From Psychromonas sp. MME1 (lineage in GTDB: Bacteria > Pseudomonadota > Gammaproteobacteria > Enterobacterales > Psychromonadaceae), in assembly GCF_041080865.1 (NCBI RefSeq), contig NZ_CP160906.1, forward strand, positions 1,922,001 through 1,986,000: a stretch of DNA of 64,000 nucleotides, given 5' to 3'. Of this stretch, positions 44,245 to 53,599 are shown in pieces. The number at the start of each line of letters is the position of its first letter. Position 1 is the stretch's first letter. The translations under genes and the position numbers were made by a program. Below the pieces are notes generated by a model that was not told the DNA's origin, did not search any database, and worked only from the letters and a program-made list of their open reading frames with translations.

Positions 44245-45945
44245 TTACCCAAGCATTGATAGTACACTTTGAGCCGATGCATTTGCCTGTGAAAGCATTG
44301 ATGTACCCGCTTGTTGTAATATCTGTGCTTTACTCATTTTAGAGGTTTCTGCAGCAAAGTCAGCATCTTGAATACGCGAGTTAGAAGCCGCTAAGTTTTG
44401 CGATACATTTTCTAAGTTAGAAACTGTAGAGCCTAGACGGTTTTGAATCGCACCCAAACTTGCACGAGAATCACTGATTTTACCTAGCGCTTCATCGATC
44501 TTGTCGATAGTGCTCACAGCGCCCGCCATGGTTGATACATTGGTACCTAAACTATCGATAACCTTACCGCCCATTTCACCAGTCATCCCCAATTTAGCAA
44601 GAGCAGCTGCTTGATTAGTCTGACCATCCGCTTTTGAGGTGATTTCAACCGCACTGCCATCTGCAGAGGCAAAATTTAACTTACCACCAGTAAAGTTTGC
44701 AGTCACACCTGTTTGCTCAGTGAGTTTATTAATCTCGGTAGCGATTGCAGCACCAGTAGCTGCTGTTGATGCAACTAAATCTACACCATTAATTTGAATA
44801 CCATCTGTTGCCGTAATGAGACCATTGTAAGTACCTGCAGAGCTAGTTGAGATTGCACCAGCACCATTTGATACGTTAAATCCAGCTAATATAGTTTTAG
44901 CACCTTTAGTCGGAGCATTGTGGTCACTCACACTAATTGCAGAACCATCTTCACTAGTTAAAGCAATATAACCTTGATTTGTTGTTGCAGTTAAGCCCGT
45001 GTTAGTTGCTGTACCAGCAATAGTAATATCGGCACCAGTATCATTGGTTAGTAGTAATCCGCCCTTATCATCCAATGATGCAGTAACACCAGCTACATCA
45101 CGGTTAATTGTATCAACTAAGTTAGACATTGATGACGTTGCACCGAGTGTAACTGTTTTGGCATCACCCACTGTGATTTGTAGTGTACCATCGGTAATAC
45201 CCGTTAATGCTTTACCACCTTCAGTTGAAGCACCTTGCACGACGTTATAGGCATTTGCTCTGACACCTGTTTCTGCTGTTTTATCGTTAATTGCATTCGC
45301 ATTTGCTAATGCAGTATTGCTAGTGATAGGCGTTGCCGCTCCAATTGACACACCATTGATATCAATAGCAGATGCAGTTAGATCACCTGTTACACGACCA
45401 CCGTTTAGATCACCTTTATTAAGGTCACCGTTTAGACCTAAGTCATTAGTGGTTACTGATGCGATAGAGAAGCTTAATGTTTGTCCTGAGTTTGCACCAA
45501 TTTGCAGTGTTGTCTCACCTGCTGTGCCGTTAAGTAGTTTCGTACCGTTGAATTCTGTTGTTTCAGCAATACGGTCTAATTCAGAGTGTAGTTGATCAAC
45601 TTCTTCTTGAATCGCTTTTCTGTTTGATGCTGAGTTAGTATCATTGGCAGATTGCACAGAAAGTTCACGCATACGTTGTAGGATGTTAGTCATCTCATCC
45701 ATTGAACCCTCAGCGGTTTGTGCCATTGACACACCATCGTTAGCGTTACGTACCGCTTGGTTGATACCTTTAATTTGTGATTGCATACCAGTCGAAATCG
45801 CAAGACCCGCTGCATCATCTTTGGCGCTGTTAATACGTAAGCCAGAAGATAAACGTTCCATGGCTTGGTTACTGGTTGCCTGTGATTTGTTTAACTGACG
45901 TTGTGCGTTCAGTGACATTACATTTGTGTTTACTACTGCGACCAT
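44245..45945 (-). CDS. flagellin (copy 1)
   Basis: The 566-residue flagellin has conserved D0/D1 ends: VNTNVMSLNAQRQLNKSQ at the start and LQQAGTSMLSQANASAQSVL near the end. A large Ser/Thr/Ala-rich central domain (about 180-450) contains repeated INGV-type segments. It is larger than common Vibrio flagellins (about 380). SD AAGGAG precedes the ATG. Two sigma-28 promoters lie upstream. The Ser/Thr-rich exposed domain is the likely target of the glycosylation genes nearby. The N- and C-termini are almost identical to copy 2. Confidence 0.95.
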   Translation of the reverse strand: MVAVVNTNVMSLNAQRQLNKSQATSNQAMERLSSGLRINSAKDDAAGLAISTGMQSQIKGINQAVRNANDGVSMAQTAEGSMDEMTNILQRMRELSVQSANDTNSASNRKAIQEEVDQLHSELDRIAETTEFNGTKLLNGTAGETTLQIGANSGQTLSFSIASVTTNDLGLNGDLNKGDLNGGRVTGDLTASAIDINGVSIGAATPITSNTALANANAINDKTAETGVRANAYNVVQGASTEGGKALTGITDGTLQITVGDAKTVTLGATSSMSNLVDTINRDVAGVTASLDDKGGLLLTNDTGADITIAGTATNTGLTATTNQGYIALTSEDGSAISVSDHNAPTKGAKTILAGFNVSNGAGAISTSSAGTYNGLITATDGIQINGVDLVASTAATGAAIATEINKLTEQTGVTANFTGGKLNFASADGSAVEITSKADGQTNQAAALAKLGMTGEMGGKVIDSLGTNVSTMAGAVSTIDKIDEALGKISDSRASLGAIQNRLGSTVSNLENVSQNLAASNSRIQDADFAAETSKMSKAQILQQAGTSMLSQANASAQSVLSMLG

Positions 45946-46022
45946 GATGTGCTCCTTGGTTTATATATTTCTGACTTAAGATTTAGAGGGCTTAAATATC
46001 AGTTCAATTGGTTATGTTTAAT

Positions 46023-46050
46023 TTATCGACCGCTTAAAAAATAACTTTAA
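46023..46050 (-). promoter_or_regulatory. sigma-28 (FliA) promoter, proximal, flagellin 1
   Basis: On the minus strand TTAAAGTTA is followed after 11-12 bases by GTCGATAA, close to the FliA consensus TAAAGTTT-N11-GCCGATAA. It lies about 75-105 bases before the ATG. Confidence 0.75.
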
Positions 46051-46126
46051 TGTTTTTTGCAAATTTTTCGTTATTTATTTTGTAACGGTTCATTTTCAAA
46101 ACAGTCGATGTTCAGACTTAATTACT

Positions 46127-46154
46127 TTATCGACAGGGAGAAAAATAACTTTAG
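46127..46154 (-). promoter_or_regulatory. sigma-28 (FliA) promoter, distal, flagellin 1
   Basis: A second CTAAAGTTA ... GTCGATAA pair with the same spacing lies about 104 bases upstream of the first, giving tandem FliA promoters. Confidence 0.7.
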
Positions 46155-46222
46155 AAGAAAAGAGATGTTTTTTTGTGCATGTTGATTAAACACGACAGAG
46201 GATAGAGTTTGGGCTGTAGTTA

Positions 46223-46251
46223 TCAGGCGCTAAGTCAGATGCCAGAGCAAG
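46223..46251 (+). repeat. copy of the murQ-upstream repeat core
   Basis: This 29-base block matches 19390-19418 with four mismatches; both share TCAGGCGCTA and CCAGAGCAAG. The outer inverted ends seen at 19362-19444 are not clear here. Confidence 0.55.
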
Positions 46252-46292
46252 GAAATCACCCCACCAGCATGTTAGCAACTATCTATGTAGGG

Positions 46293-47969
46293 TTAGCCAA
46301 GCATTGATAGTACACTTTGAGCCGATGCATTCGCTTGGGAAAGCATTGATGTCCCCGCTTGTTGTAATATTTGTGCTTTACTCATTTTCGAGGTTTCTGC
46401 CGCAAAGTCAGCATCTTGAATTCGCGAGTTCGCAGCGGCTAAATTTTGAGATACATTTTCTAAGTTAGCAACTGTAGAGCCTAAGCGATTTTGAATCGCC
46501 CCCAAACTTGCCCGAGAATCACTAATTTTACCTAAAGCTTTATCGATCAAGTCAATGCTTTTACTGGCGTGAGCAGCTGTTTTTATGTTAACACCTAAAG
46601 CATCAATTGATTTTCCCCCCATCTCTGTGGGCATTCCCAACTTTCTTAGCGCTAATCCGCGATCTGTTTGAGTCGTCGCATTCGAGGTGATCTCAACTCC
46701 AATACCATACTCAGCCGCATAGACCATCTTCGGAAATCCAACTGCAGATAAGGTTACGCCAGTTAGCTCACTGTAAGAGTTAATATATGCTTCCAATTGA
46801 GTTGGAGATGCGATAGCTGCAGGCGCAATATCTACACCGTTAATTTGTAATTTATCGTTCGCCATAATATCGAATGATGCCGTCGTCATCCATTTTCCGA
46901 CAATGGAGTCAATACCATTGGATTCTAAAAAACCCGCATTCAGAGTTTGCGCCCCACTCACGGCAATACTGTTATCGTCTAGACTGTGTAGGGCTAGATA
47001 ACCTGAATATGTTCTATCAATCAATCCCGTTGCCACACTTTGACCGCCACCAATAGTAATATCAGCCCCCGTATCGTTGGTTAGCAAGAGCTCGCCCTTA
47101 TCACCTAATGCAGCACTTATCCCAGCCACATCACGATTGATAGTTTCTACTAAGTTCTCCATAGAGGAAGTAGCCCCTAATGTCACAACCGCAGCAGTAC
47201 CAACACGAATTTGAAGAGCGGTAGTAATCCCCGTTACAGGTAGATTTGCATCATCCCCTTGTATAACATTATAGGCACTAGCTAGCACCGCTGTGTCTGC
47301 GACTTTGCTGTTAATTGCCTTAGCGATGTCAATGGCTGAAGCTGAATCAGATTTAGGAATATTAGTACCATTAATTTTCAAGTCGCCGTCAACGCCAGTA
47401 GTCGCAAGCTGAACTCGACCACCATTTAAATCACCCTTATTTAAATTACCATTTAAACCTAAACTATTTGTACTGACCGAGGCGATAGAGAAGCTTAATG
47501 TTTGCCCTATATTTGCACCAATTTGCAGTGTAGTTTCACCCGCGCTACCGTTCAGTAGTTTCGTACCATTGAATTCCGTTGTTTCAGCAATACGATCTAA
47601 TTCAGAGTGCAGTTGGTCAACCTCTTCTTGAATCGCTTTTCTGTTTGAGGCTGAGTTAGTATCATTGGCAGATTGTACAGAAAGTTCACGCATACGTTGT
47701 AGGATGTTGGTCATTTCATCCATTGCCCCTTCAGCAGTTTGTGCCATCGACACTCCATCGTTAGCGTTACGCACCGCTTGGTTAATACCTTTAACTTGTG
47801 ATTGTATACCAGTCGAAATAGCAAGACCTGCAGCATCATCTTTGGCACTGTTAATACGTAAACCAGAAGATAAACGTTCCATGGCTTGGTTACTGGTTGC
47901 TTGTGATTTGCTTAGCTGGCGTTGTGCATTCAGTGACATTACATTTGTATTTACTGTAGCCACTACCAT
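46293..47969 (-). CDS. flagellin (copy 2)
   Basis: The 558-residue flagellin has near-identical ends to copy 1 over roughly 175 N-terminal and 80 C-terminal residues. Its central domain clearly differs (e.g. GKWMTTASFDIMANDKLQ versus GTYNGLITATDGIQ). The pattern suggests duplication with gene conversion of the ends and divergence of the exposed surface. TAGGGA precedes the ATG, and a sigma-28 promoter lies at 48041-48068. Confidence 0.95.
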   Translation of the reverse strand: MVVATVNTNVMSLNAQRQLSKSQATSNQAMERLSSGLRINSAKDDAAGLAISTGIQSQVKGINQAVRNANDGVSMAQTAEGAMDEMTNILQRMRELSVQSANDTNSASNRKAIQEEVDQLHSELDRIAETTEFNGTKLLNGSAGETTLQIGANIGQTLSFSIASVSTNSLGLNGNLNKGDLNGGRVQLATTGVDGDLKINGTNIPKSDSASAIDIAKAINSKVADTAVLASAYNVIQGDDANLPVTGITTALQIRVGTAAVVTLGATSSMENLVETINRDVAGISAALGDKGELLLTNDTGADITIGGGQSVATGLIDRTYSGYLALHSLDDNSIAVSGAQTLNAGFLESNGIDSIVGKWMTTASFDIMANDKLQINGVDIAPAAIASPTQLEAYINSYSELTGVTLSAVGFPKMVYAAEYGIGVEITSNATTQTDRGLALRKLGMPTEMGGKSIDALGVNIKTAAHASKSIDLIDKALGKISDSRASLGAIQNRLGSTVANLENVSQNLAAANSRIQDADFAAETSKMSKAQILQQAGTSMLSQANASAQSVLSMLG

Positions 47970-48040
47970 TTATCCCTAATTTATATTATTGATTTAACAT
48001 TCACAAAATTTAAACATAAATTCAATGACTTATATTTTAT

Positions 48041-48068
48041 TTATCGACCATTAAGAAAATAACTTTAG
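48041..48068 (-). promoter_or_regulatory. sigma-28 (FliA) promoter, flagellin 2
   Basis: Minus-strand CTAAAGTTA and GTCGATAA are spaced as in the flagellin 1 promoters. It lies about 70-100 bases before the ATG. Confidence 0.75.
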
Positions 48069-48122
48069 AGTAAATGGAGATTTTTTAGTACTTTATAGGG
48101 GGGATGAAAAAGAGATACAGCG

Positions 48123-48140
48123 TGCGGGCAATGACCCGCA
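48123..48140 (-). terminator. weak hairpin after the maoC-like gene
   Basis: TGCGGG (48123-48128) pairs with CCCGCA (48135-48140) around a six-base loop, 12 bases after the stop. No clear T-run follows on the minus strand. Confidence 0.35.
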
Positions 48141-48151
48141 TTTAATGAATA

Positions 48152-48838
48152 CTAAAAATAAACCCGCACCACAGAAACCGCAACACAGCCTGGGCGGCGA
48201 GTATTTTTGATTTCTACGGAGATCTCTTTTTCAATTTCTAAGCCGCTTTTAATCGGGGTGACTTTAATTAATCGACTATGGGCTCGAACAACACTTCCTG
48301 CTTTAACTGGGTAAGGAAAACGCACTTGATTAAGGCCATAATTAACCGTCATTTTGGCATTAGCATAGAGCGGTTTGTCTGGGTTAACACTATCGGTTAA
48401 ACGTGGCAATAACGATAATGTCAAAAATCCATGAGCAATAGTCGTTTTAAAAGGAGACTCATTTTGCGCACGTTCAATGTCATTATGCAGCCACTGGTGA
48501 TCTTCAGTGACATCAGAGAATTGATCAATGCGCTGCTGTGAAATTGTTAGCCAATCTCCCACATGTACCTCTTCTCCAAGCTTGCTTTTTAGTAATAAAA
48601 AAAGCTCCCTTGCTTCGGGAGAAAGTTGCACCGGCTTTTGTTCGACACTAACGGAACGGCCATCTTTTAAAATTGAGTACTCTTTCACCCAAGAAAGTAG
48701 CTGGGTACGATTATTGTGCGCTTTTTTGATAAATAATGAATAATAGTCACGAATGGCTGGAGACATCCACTCTTTGAAATCAAAGGCAAATTTCTCCATA
48801 AATTCCATTTTATATCTATTCATATCAAACTTTTTCAT
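48152..48838 (-). CDS. MaoC-like (R)-specific enoyl-CoA hydratase
   Basis: The 228-residue protein has a C-terminal hot-dog dehydratase domain (about 90-228) with the MaoC/PhaJ motif ISQQRIDQFSDVTEDHQWLH. The catalytic Asp113 and His118 are followed by the HGF(L) turn (AHGFLTLSLL). It probably hydrates trans-2-enoyl-CoA or a related thioester. An N-terminal extension of about 80 residues is helical and unassigned. The start overlaps the pyrF stop (TAATG), so it is coupled to pyrF. Confidence 0.83.
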   Translation of the reverse strand: MKKFDMNRYKMEFMEKFAFDFKEWMSPAIRDYYSLFIKKAHNNRTQLLSWVKEYSILKDGRSVSVEQKPVQLSPEARELFLLLKSKLGEEVHVGDWLTISQQRIDQFSDVTEDHQWLHNDIERAQNESPFKTTIAHGFLTLSLLPRLTDSVNPDKPLYANAKMTVNYGLNQVRFPYPVKAGSVVRAHSRLIKVTPIKSGLEIEKEISVEIKNTRRPGCVAVSVVRVYF

Positions 48839-49551
48839 TACTTATCCTGATGCAAGGTTGCATTTATCTCAGCTAATACTTGCACTGGATCAGTCGATTG
48901 TGTAATTGGACGGCCGATAACCAAGTAATCAGATCCTGCATTTATCGCCTCTTTAGGCGTCATAATACGACGCTGATCGCCTGCATCAGTTCCCTCTGGA
49001 CGAATGCCCGGTGTGATCAATTTAAACTCCGCACCTAATAACTCTTTTAGCTCATGCGCTTCGTGAGAAGAACAAACCACCCCATCAAGGCCAGATTGTT
49101 TGGTTAACATAGCAAGACGCTTCACTTGCTCGGCTGGTGTTAAGGTAATACCTAATTCAGTTAAGTCTGATTGATCCATACTCGTTAAAACAGTCACTGC
49201 GATTAATAATGGCGCTTTGTCACCGTAAGGTTCAAGGATCGCTTTTGCCGCTTCCATCATACGTCGTCCACCACTGGCATGAACGTTAACCATCCAAACT
49301 CCAAGATCTGCCGAGGCTTTCACTGCTTTAGCAACGGTATTAGGAATATCATGAAATTTTAGATCCAGAAAAACGTCGAAGTTTTTTTGTACAATTTCTT
49401 TCACAAAATCAGGGCCAAAATGGGTAAACATCTCCTTACCTATTTTAAGACGACAACTTTTTGGATCAAGTTGGTTAATGAAATTTAATGCGGCTTGCCT
49501 ATCATCATAATCTAATGCGATAACAACTTTTGGATCGGTAATGTGACTCAT
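48838..49551 (-). CDS. pyrF: PyrF, orotidine 5'-phosphate decarboxylase
   Basis: PyrF makes UMP from OMP. The 237-residue protein has the catalytic DxKxxD in [13 protein letters not shown] (Asp63, Lys65, Asp68) and the phosphate-binding TPGIRPEG and VIGRPIT. The ATG at 49549-49551 follows AGGAAC and gives the family start. The open frame extends 11 codons upstream without support. It follows lapB, as in E. coli. Confidence 0.96.
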   Translation of the reverse strand: MSHITDPKVVIALDYDDRQAALNFINQLDPKSCRLKIGKEMFTHFGPDFVKEIVQKNFDVFLDLKFHDIPNTVAKAVKASADLGVWMVNVHASGGRRMMEAAKAILEPYGDKAPLLIAVTVLTSMDQSDLTELGITLTPAEQVKRLAMLTKQSGLDGVVCSSHEAHELKELLGAEFKLITPGIRPEGTDAGDQRRIMTPKEAINAGSDYLVIGRPITQSTDPVQVLAEINATLHQDK

Positions 49552-49692
49552 TATTGTTCCTATTCTTAATGCCCTAAAGGCCAACCTATCTTATCTATTA
49601 CGATAATCTTTGCAGTAAAATCTTAAAACGAAAGCGCGCAGTTTAGCCCCTTAAATTCGCACTTTCAACTCGGAATTTTCGCTAAAAGCCCC

Positions 49693-50865
49693 CTACTCAC
49701 CATCTAACCCTCGAATAGGCTTGATACGCCCCCAACTTCTACAAGAGGGGCAAAGCCAAAATAATTTTTTGCTTGAATAGCCACATTTCTGGCAGCGATA
49801 TTTTGGGCGTAATTTAATTTGTTCAGAAACTAATTGTTGTAATGAATTCAAGCTCTCTTTTTCACTAGACGATTGAGCCTGTTGTAAGTGATAGGTGATG
49901 AAGTGGTTAAAGCCTTTCATCGTAGGATTACGCCGTAATTCCTGCAACATAAACGCCTGTGCTTTGACGATACCTTGATGTTTTTCTATTAGTTTAGCTA
50001 AGATAATAACGGCGCTAGCGCCACCACCAAGGCTCACAATACGATATAAATAAGCAATTAATCTTTGTTCACTACCAAGTTGCTCATGCAATGCTAATAA
50101 TTTATCTAAAATGACTTCCGTAAAATCGATATCAAGTTCAGGTATCAACTCCAAAATAGCAAGTGCCTTTTCTGGCATTCCCTTTTGCGTATAATAATCA
50201 CTTAAAGCAATATTGGCACGTACACAACTAGGCCATACAGCTAATGCTTTTTGGTAAATTTTGATCTTCTGCTTTTCATCAACAGGTTGATTAAGTTGTT
50301 CCGCTAGGCTGCAATAGAGATAAGATAACGTTCTACGTTTAGTTTTCCCTTTGGACTGCTTGTGCAGGCTCTCAGTAACAGCAACGGCTTCCTTCCAATC
50401 TTTTAGCTGCTGGTAAATCTGTAGTAAGTTTTCTAGGGCTATTTGGTGATAATCAGGGGATTCTTTAAGTTTACTAAATATATCTTCACTACGGTCTAAT
50501 AGCCCTGATTGGTAAAAATCTTTACCCAATTGTAGTAATGCTAAATCTCTTTGTTCACGCGTTAAACTGGGGCGTGCTATTAAATTTTGATGAATACGAA
50601 TAGCGCGATCAACCTCACCGCGTTGCCGAAATAAGTTACCTAAGGCAAGATGTGTTTCAATAGTTTCACTGTCAACTTCAAGCAGTGCAATAAAATGGTC
50701 AACCGCTTTATCGGGTTGCTCATTCAAAAGAAAGTTGAGACCTTGGACATAATCTCGGCTAAGTTTATTACCTTTCTTCTGATTTTTTTGGTGCACACTG
50801 CGCACCCCCATATACCAGCCATAAAAGGCAGCAACAGGAAGTAAAAGAAAGAAAATTTCTTGCAC
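49693..50865 (-). CDS. lapB: LapB (YciM), LPS assembly regulator
   Basis: LapB links LPS synthesis to FtsH-mediated LpxC turnover. The 390-residue protein has an N-terminal membrane anchor (about 1-20) followed by TPR repeats (about 35-330). A C-terminal rubredoxin-like metal site (KYRCQKCGYSSKKLFWLCPSC) ends the protein. It follows lapA by six bases. Confidence 0.94.
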   Translation of the reverse strand: MQEIFFLLLPVAAFYGWYMGVRSVHQKNQKKGNKLSRDYVQGLNFLLNEQPDKAVDHFIALLEVDSETIETHLALGNLFRQRGEVDRAIRIHQNLIARPSLTREQRDLALLQLGKDFYQSGLLDRSEDIFSKLKESPDYHQIALENLLQIYQQLKDWKEAVAVTESLHKQSKGKTKRRTLSYLYCSLAEQLNQPVDEKQKIKIYQKALAVWPSCVRANIALSDYYTQKGMPEKALAILELIPELDIDFTEVILDKLLALHEQLGSEQRLIAYLYRIVSLGGGASAVIILAKLIEKHQGIVKAQAFMLQELRRNPTMKGFNHFITYHLQQAQSSSEKESLNSLQQLVSEQIKLRPKYRCQKCGYSSKKLFWLCPSCRSWGRIKPIRGLDGE

Positions 50866-50871
50866 TGAAAT

Positions 50872-51165
50872 TTAATCCTTATTGGTGACTGGCTGAGAAA
50901 GTAATTTATCTAACTCTTTACGTTGCTTATTATTAGCGCGACGTAAAAGCCTATTTTTCACTTTCAGTTGCAAATAAAGCCAGCCCATGGAAATGGCTGC
51001 AATAGCAAAACCAACTGTAAAGGTAATGGCTAATAGCGTGGATAAATGCATGTCACTTTGTGCCACAATGTAATTCACATTAACCATATCTTGGTTTTTT
51101 AAGCCAAGCACAACCGCGATAATAAAAAACAGTACTGCGACAAGCAAAGTCAAAAATCGTTTCAT
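50872..51165 (-). CDS. lapA: LapA (YciS) inner-membrane protein
   Basis: The 97-residue protein has two membrane helices (about 4-20 and 43-66) and a basic C-terminal tail (KVKNRLLRRANNKQRKEL). It is the usual partner of LapB and sits directly upstream of it, downstream of ihfB, as in enterobacteria. Confidence 0.88.
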   Translation of the reverse strand: MKRFLTLLVAVLFFIIAVVLGLKNQDMVNVNYIVAQSDMHLSTLLAITFTVGFAIAAISMGWLYLQLKVKNRLLRRANNKQRKELDKLLSQPVTNKD

Positions 51166-51363
51166 AATTATACCTATAAAAATGAGATTGCTATCAGTGT
51201 ATTATAAATGCCATTGGGAATATACCCGTTACCATTGAAAATACAAAAATCAATCGGGTGTGTCATGATTATAAGTGATGGGGGGGCGGTAATAAAATCC
51301 TATAATTATCGACTCATTAATGGTTGTTAAAATGAGAGGTAACTCCATTAATAATTTCAAGGC

Positions 51364-51391
51364 AAAAAAAATGGTGCTATAAAGCACCATT
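51364..51391 (-). terminator. terminator of ihfB
   Basis: AATGGTGCT (51370-51378) and AGCACCATT (51383-51391) pair perfectly around a four-base loop. The A-run at 51364-51371 gives a T-run on the minus strand. It separates rpsA-ihfB from lapAB-pyrF. Confidence 0.9.
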
Positions 51392-51410
51392 GTCGTTACT
51401 TGCAAAAGCA

Positions 51411-51689
51411 TCAAACATTAACGCGCTCTCGAAGCGCTTTGCCTGGCTTGAAGTGAGGAACGAACTTACCACCTAATTCAACTTTATCACCCGTTTTCGG
51501 ATTTCGGCCAATACGTGGAGCTCTAAAGTGTAATGAAAAGCTACCAAAACCTCTGACTTCAATTCGCTCAGCACTCGCCAATGAATTGGTCATTAATGAT
51601 AATATCTCTTTTACACTCTCTTCAACTTCTTTAACAGACAACTGAAAATGTTTGCTGGTTAGTCTTTCTATTAAATCTGACTTAGTCAT
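51411..51689 (-). CDS. ihfB: IhfB, integration host factor beta subunit
   Basis: IHF bends DNA, including at sigma-54 promoters such as those in this window. The 92-residue protein has the HU/IHF fold with [13 protein letters not shown] at the start and the DNA-binding arm ([20 protein letters not shown]). It lies downstream of rpsA, its conserved place. Confidence 0.96.
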   Translation of the reverse strand: MTKSDLIERLTSKHFQLSVKEVEESVKEILSLMTNSLASAERIEVRGFGSFSLHFRAPRIGRNPKTGDKVELGGKFVPHFKPGKALRERVNV

Positions 51690-51814
51690 AACTCACCTCA
51701 ATTTCATAAATGAAAACAGTAAAGCGACACCAGTTAATACAAATAATGACGCCAGAAAACTGACGTCAAATTAATACTAAATCCAATAACTATTCATTAA
51801 AGGAATGAGTAAAA

Positions 51815-53485
51815 TTATTTGCCTTTAGCAGCATTAAACGCGTCAAGCATTGCATTACCCATGCTTGCTTCGTCTTGTTGCTTCAATGTATCAATTGCTT
51901 CTTTCTCATCAGCTTCATCTTTCGCTTTGATAGAAAGGCTAATTACGCGGTTTTTACGATCAACACCAACGAATTTAGCTTCAACTGATTCACCAGCTTT
52001 TAGCTCTGTAGATGCATCTTCGATACGATCACGTGAAATATCAGCAACACGGATATAACCTTCAACACCATCAGCAAGAGCAACAGTAGCTCCTTTAGCA
52101 TCAACTTCAGAAATAGTACCTGTAACAATAGACCCTTTCTTGAATTCTGCTAAATAATTATTGAACGGGTCAATAGCTATTTGTTTGATTCCTAAAGAGA
52201 TACGCTCACGCTCAGGATCAACTTGTAGAACTACAGCTTCGATTTCGTCGCCTTTTTTGTAGTCTAATACAGCTTTTTCGCCTTCAACTTCCCAGCTGAT
52301 GTCTGAAAGGTGTACTAAACCATCGATGTTGCCATCTAGACCAATGAAGATACCGAAATCTGTAATAGATTTGATTTTACCTGATACTTTTTGGCCTTTA
52401 TCATGAGTTGAAGAGAACTCTTCCCATGGATTTGGTTTACACTGTTTAAGACCTAAAGAGATACGACGACGATCTTCATCAATATCCAATACCATAACTT
52501 CAGCTGTATCACCAAGATTTACAACTTTAGATGGGTGGATATTTTTGTTAGTCCAATCCATTTCAGATACGTGAACAAGACCTTCAACGCCTTCTTCGAT
52601 CTCAACGAAACAACCGTAATCAGTTAAGTTAGTCACTTTACCAGTTAAACGAGTTGATTCAGGGTAACGCTTAGCAATTGCTACCCATGGATCTTCACCA
52701 AGTTGTTTAAGACCAAGTGATACACGAGTACGATCACGATCATATTTAAGTACTTTAACGTTGATTTCATCACCAACATTAACAATTTCACTTGGGTGTT
52801 TAACACGTTTCCAAGCCATATCTGTGATATGAAGTAGACCGTCAACACCACCTAAATCTACGAACGCGCCGTAGTCAGTTAGGTTTTTAACGATACCTTT
52901 AACATCTTGACCTTCTTGAAGGTTCTCAAGTAACTCATCACGTTCAGCACTGTTTTCTGTTTCAATAACAGCACGACGAGATACAACAACGTTGTTACGT
53001 TTTTGGTCAAGTTTAATCACTTTGAATTCAATATCTTTGTTTTCAAGGTGAGCAGTGTCACGTACTGGACGTACGTCAACTAATGAACCAGGTAGGAAAG
53101 CACGGATACCGTTTAATTCAACAGTAAAACCACCTTTAACTTTACCGTTGATAACACCGATAACAGTTTCTTGGTCTTCGTAAGCTTTCTCTAGTTGGAT
53201 CCAAGCTTCATGACGTTTCGCTTTTTCACGAGAAAGTTTAGTTTCACCGAAACCATCTTCAACCGCGTCTAACGCTACATCTACAACATCGCCAATAGCA
53301 ACTTCTAGTTCGCCAGCAGCATTCTTGAACTCTTCAGCTGGAATTGCAGCTTCAGATTTAAGACCCGCATCAACGAATACTAGGTTATTACGAATACCAA
53401 CAATTGTACCTTTAACAATCGTACCAGGGCGAGTTTCTACTTGTTGAAGAGATTCTTCAAACAGTTCAGCAAAAGATTCCATCAT
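51815..53485 (-). CDS. rpsA: 30S ribosomal protein S1
   Basis: S1 helps mRNA bind the 30S subunit. The 556-residue protein has six S1 (OB-fold) repeats and matches E. coli (557). Repeats 3-6 are marked by segments such as [17 protein letters not shown] and [18 protein letters not shown]. Two adjacent ATG codons begin the gene; the second (53480-53482) gives [10 protein letters not shown]. There is no strong Shine-Dalgarno, as is usual for rpsA, whose leader is self-regulated. A hairpin lies in the leader at 53554-53575. Confidence 0.97.
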   Translation of the reverse strand: MMESFAELFEESLQQVETRPGTIVKGTIVGIRNNLVFVDAGLKSEAAIPAEEFKNAAGELEVAIGDVVDVALDAVEDGFGETKLSREKAKRHEAWIQLEKAYEDQETVIGVINGKVKGGFTVELNGIRAFLPGSLVDVRPVRDTAHLENKDIEFKVIKLDQKRNNVVVSRRAVIETENSAERDELLENLQEGQDVKGIVKNLTDYGAFVDLGGVDGLLHITDMAWKRVKHPSEIVNVGDEINVKVLKYDRDRTRVSLGLKQLGEDPWVAIAKRYPESTRLTGKVTNLTDYGCFVEIEEGVEGLVHVSEMDWTNKNIHPSKVVNLGDTAEVMVLDIDEDRRRISLGLKQCKPNPWEEFSSTHDKGQKVSGKIKSITDFGIFIGLDGNIDGLVHLSDISWEVEGEKAVLDYKKGDEIEAVVLQVDPERERISLGIKQIAIDPFNNYLAEFKKGSIVTGTISEVDAKGATVALADGVEGYIRVADISRDRIEDASTELKAGESVEAKFVGVDRKNRVISLSIKAKDEADEKEAIDTLKQQDEASMGNAMLDAFNAAKGK

Positions 53486-53553
53486 CTATTTATTCACACT
53501 TATTTATTATACAACCACTTACAATCCATTAGTAAGGGAGGCTGAGGAAGATA

Positions 53554-53575
53554 ACCACTTTATCCATAAGGTGGT
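53554..53575 (-). other. hairpin between cmk and rpsA (rpsA leader)
   Basis: ACCACTTTAT (53554-53563) and ATAAGGTGGT (53566-53575) pair with one wobble or mismatch. It lies 69 bases before rpsA. It may be part of the S1 autoregulatory leader or a weak terminator of cmk. Confidence 0.4.
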
Positions 53576-53599
53576 GTTTTAAAAGCAGAAAATTATTTT

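Larger units (their letters stand above)
45946..46292. other. flagellin spacer with tandem sigma-28 promoters and repeat
   Basis: No gene is seen in this 347-base spacer. It contains two sigma-28-type promoters (46023-46050 and 46127-46154) for flagellin 1 and, beyond them, a copy of the repeat core also found upstream of murQ (46223-46251). Confidence 0.75.

Noticed and set aside
45644-45898. Rightward open frames opposite the flagellin genes (also near 47665-47979)
   Set aside because: They occur at the same place in both flagellins because the underlying coding sequence is conserved; they are antisense shadows.
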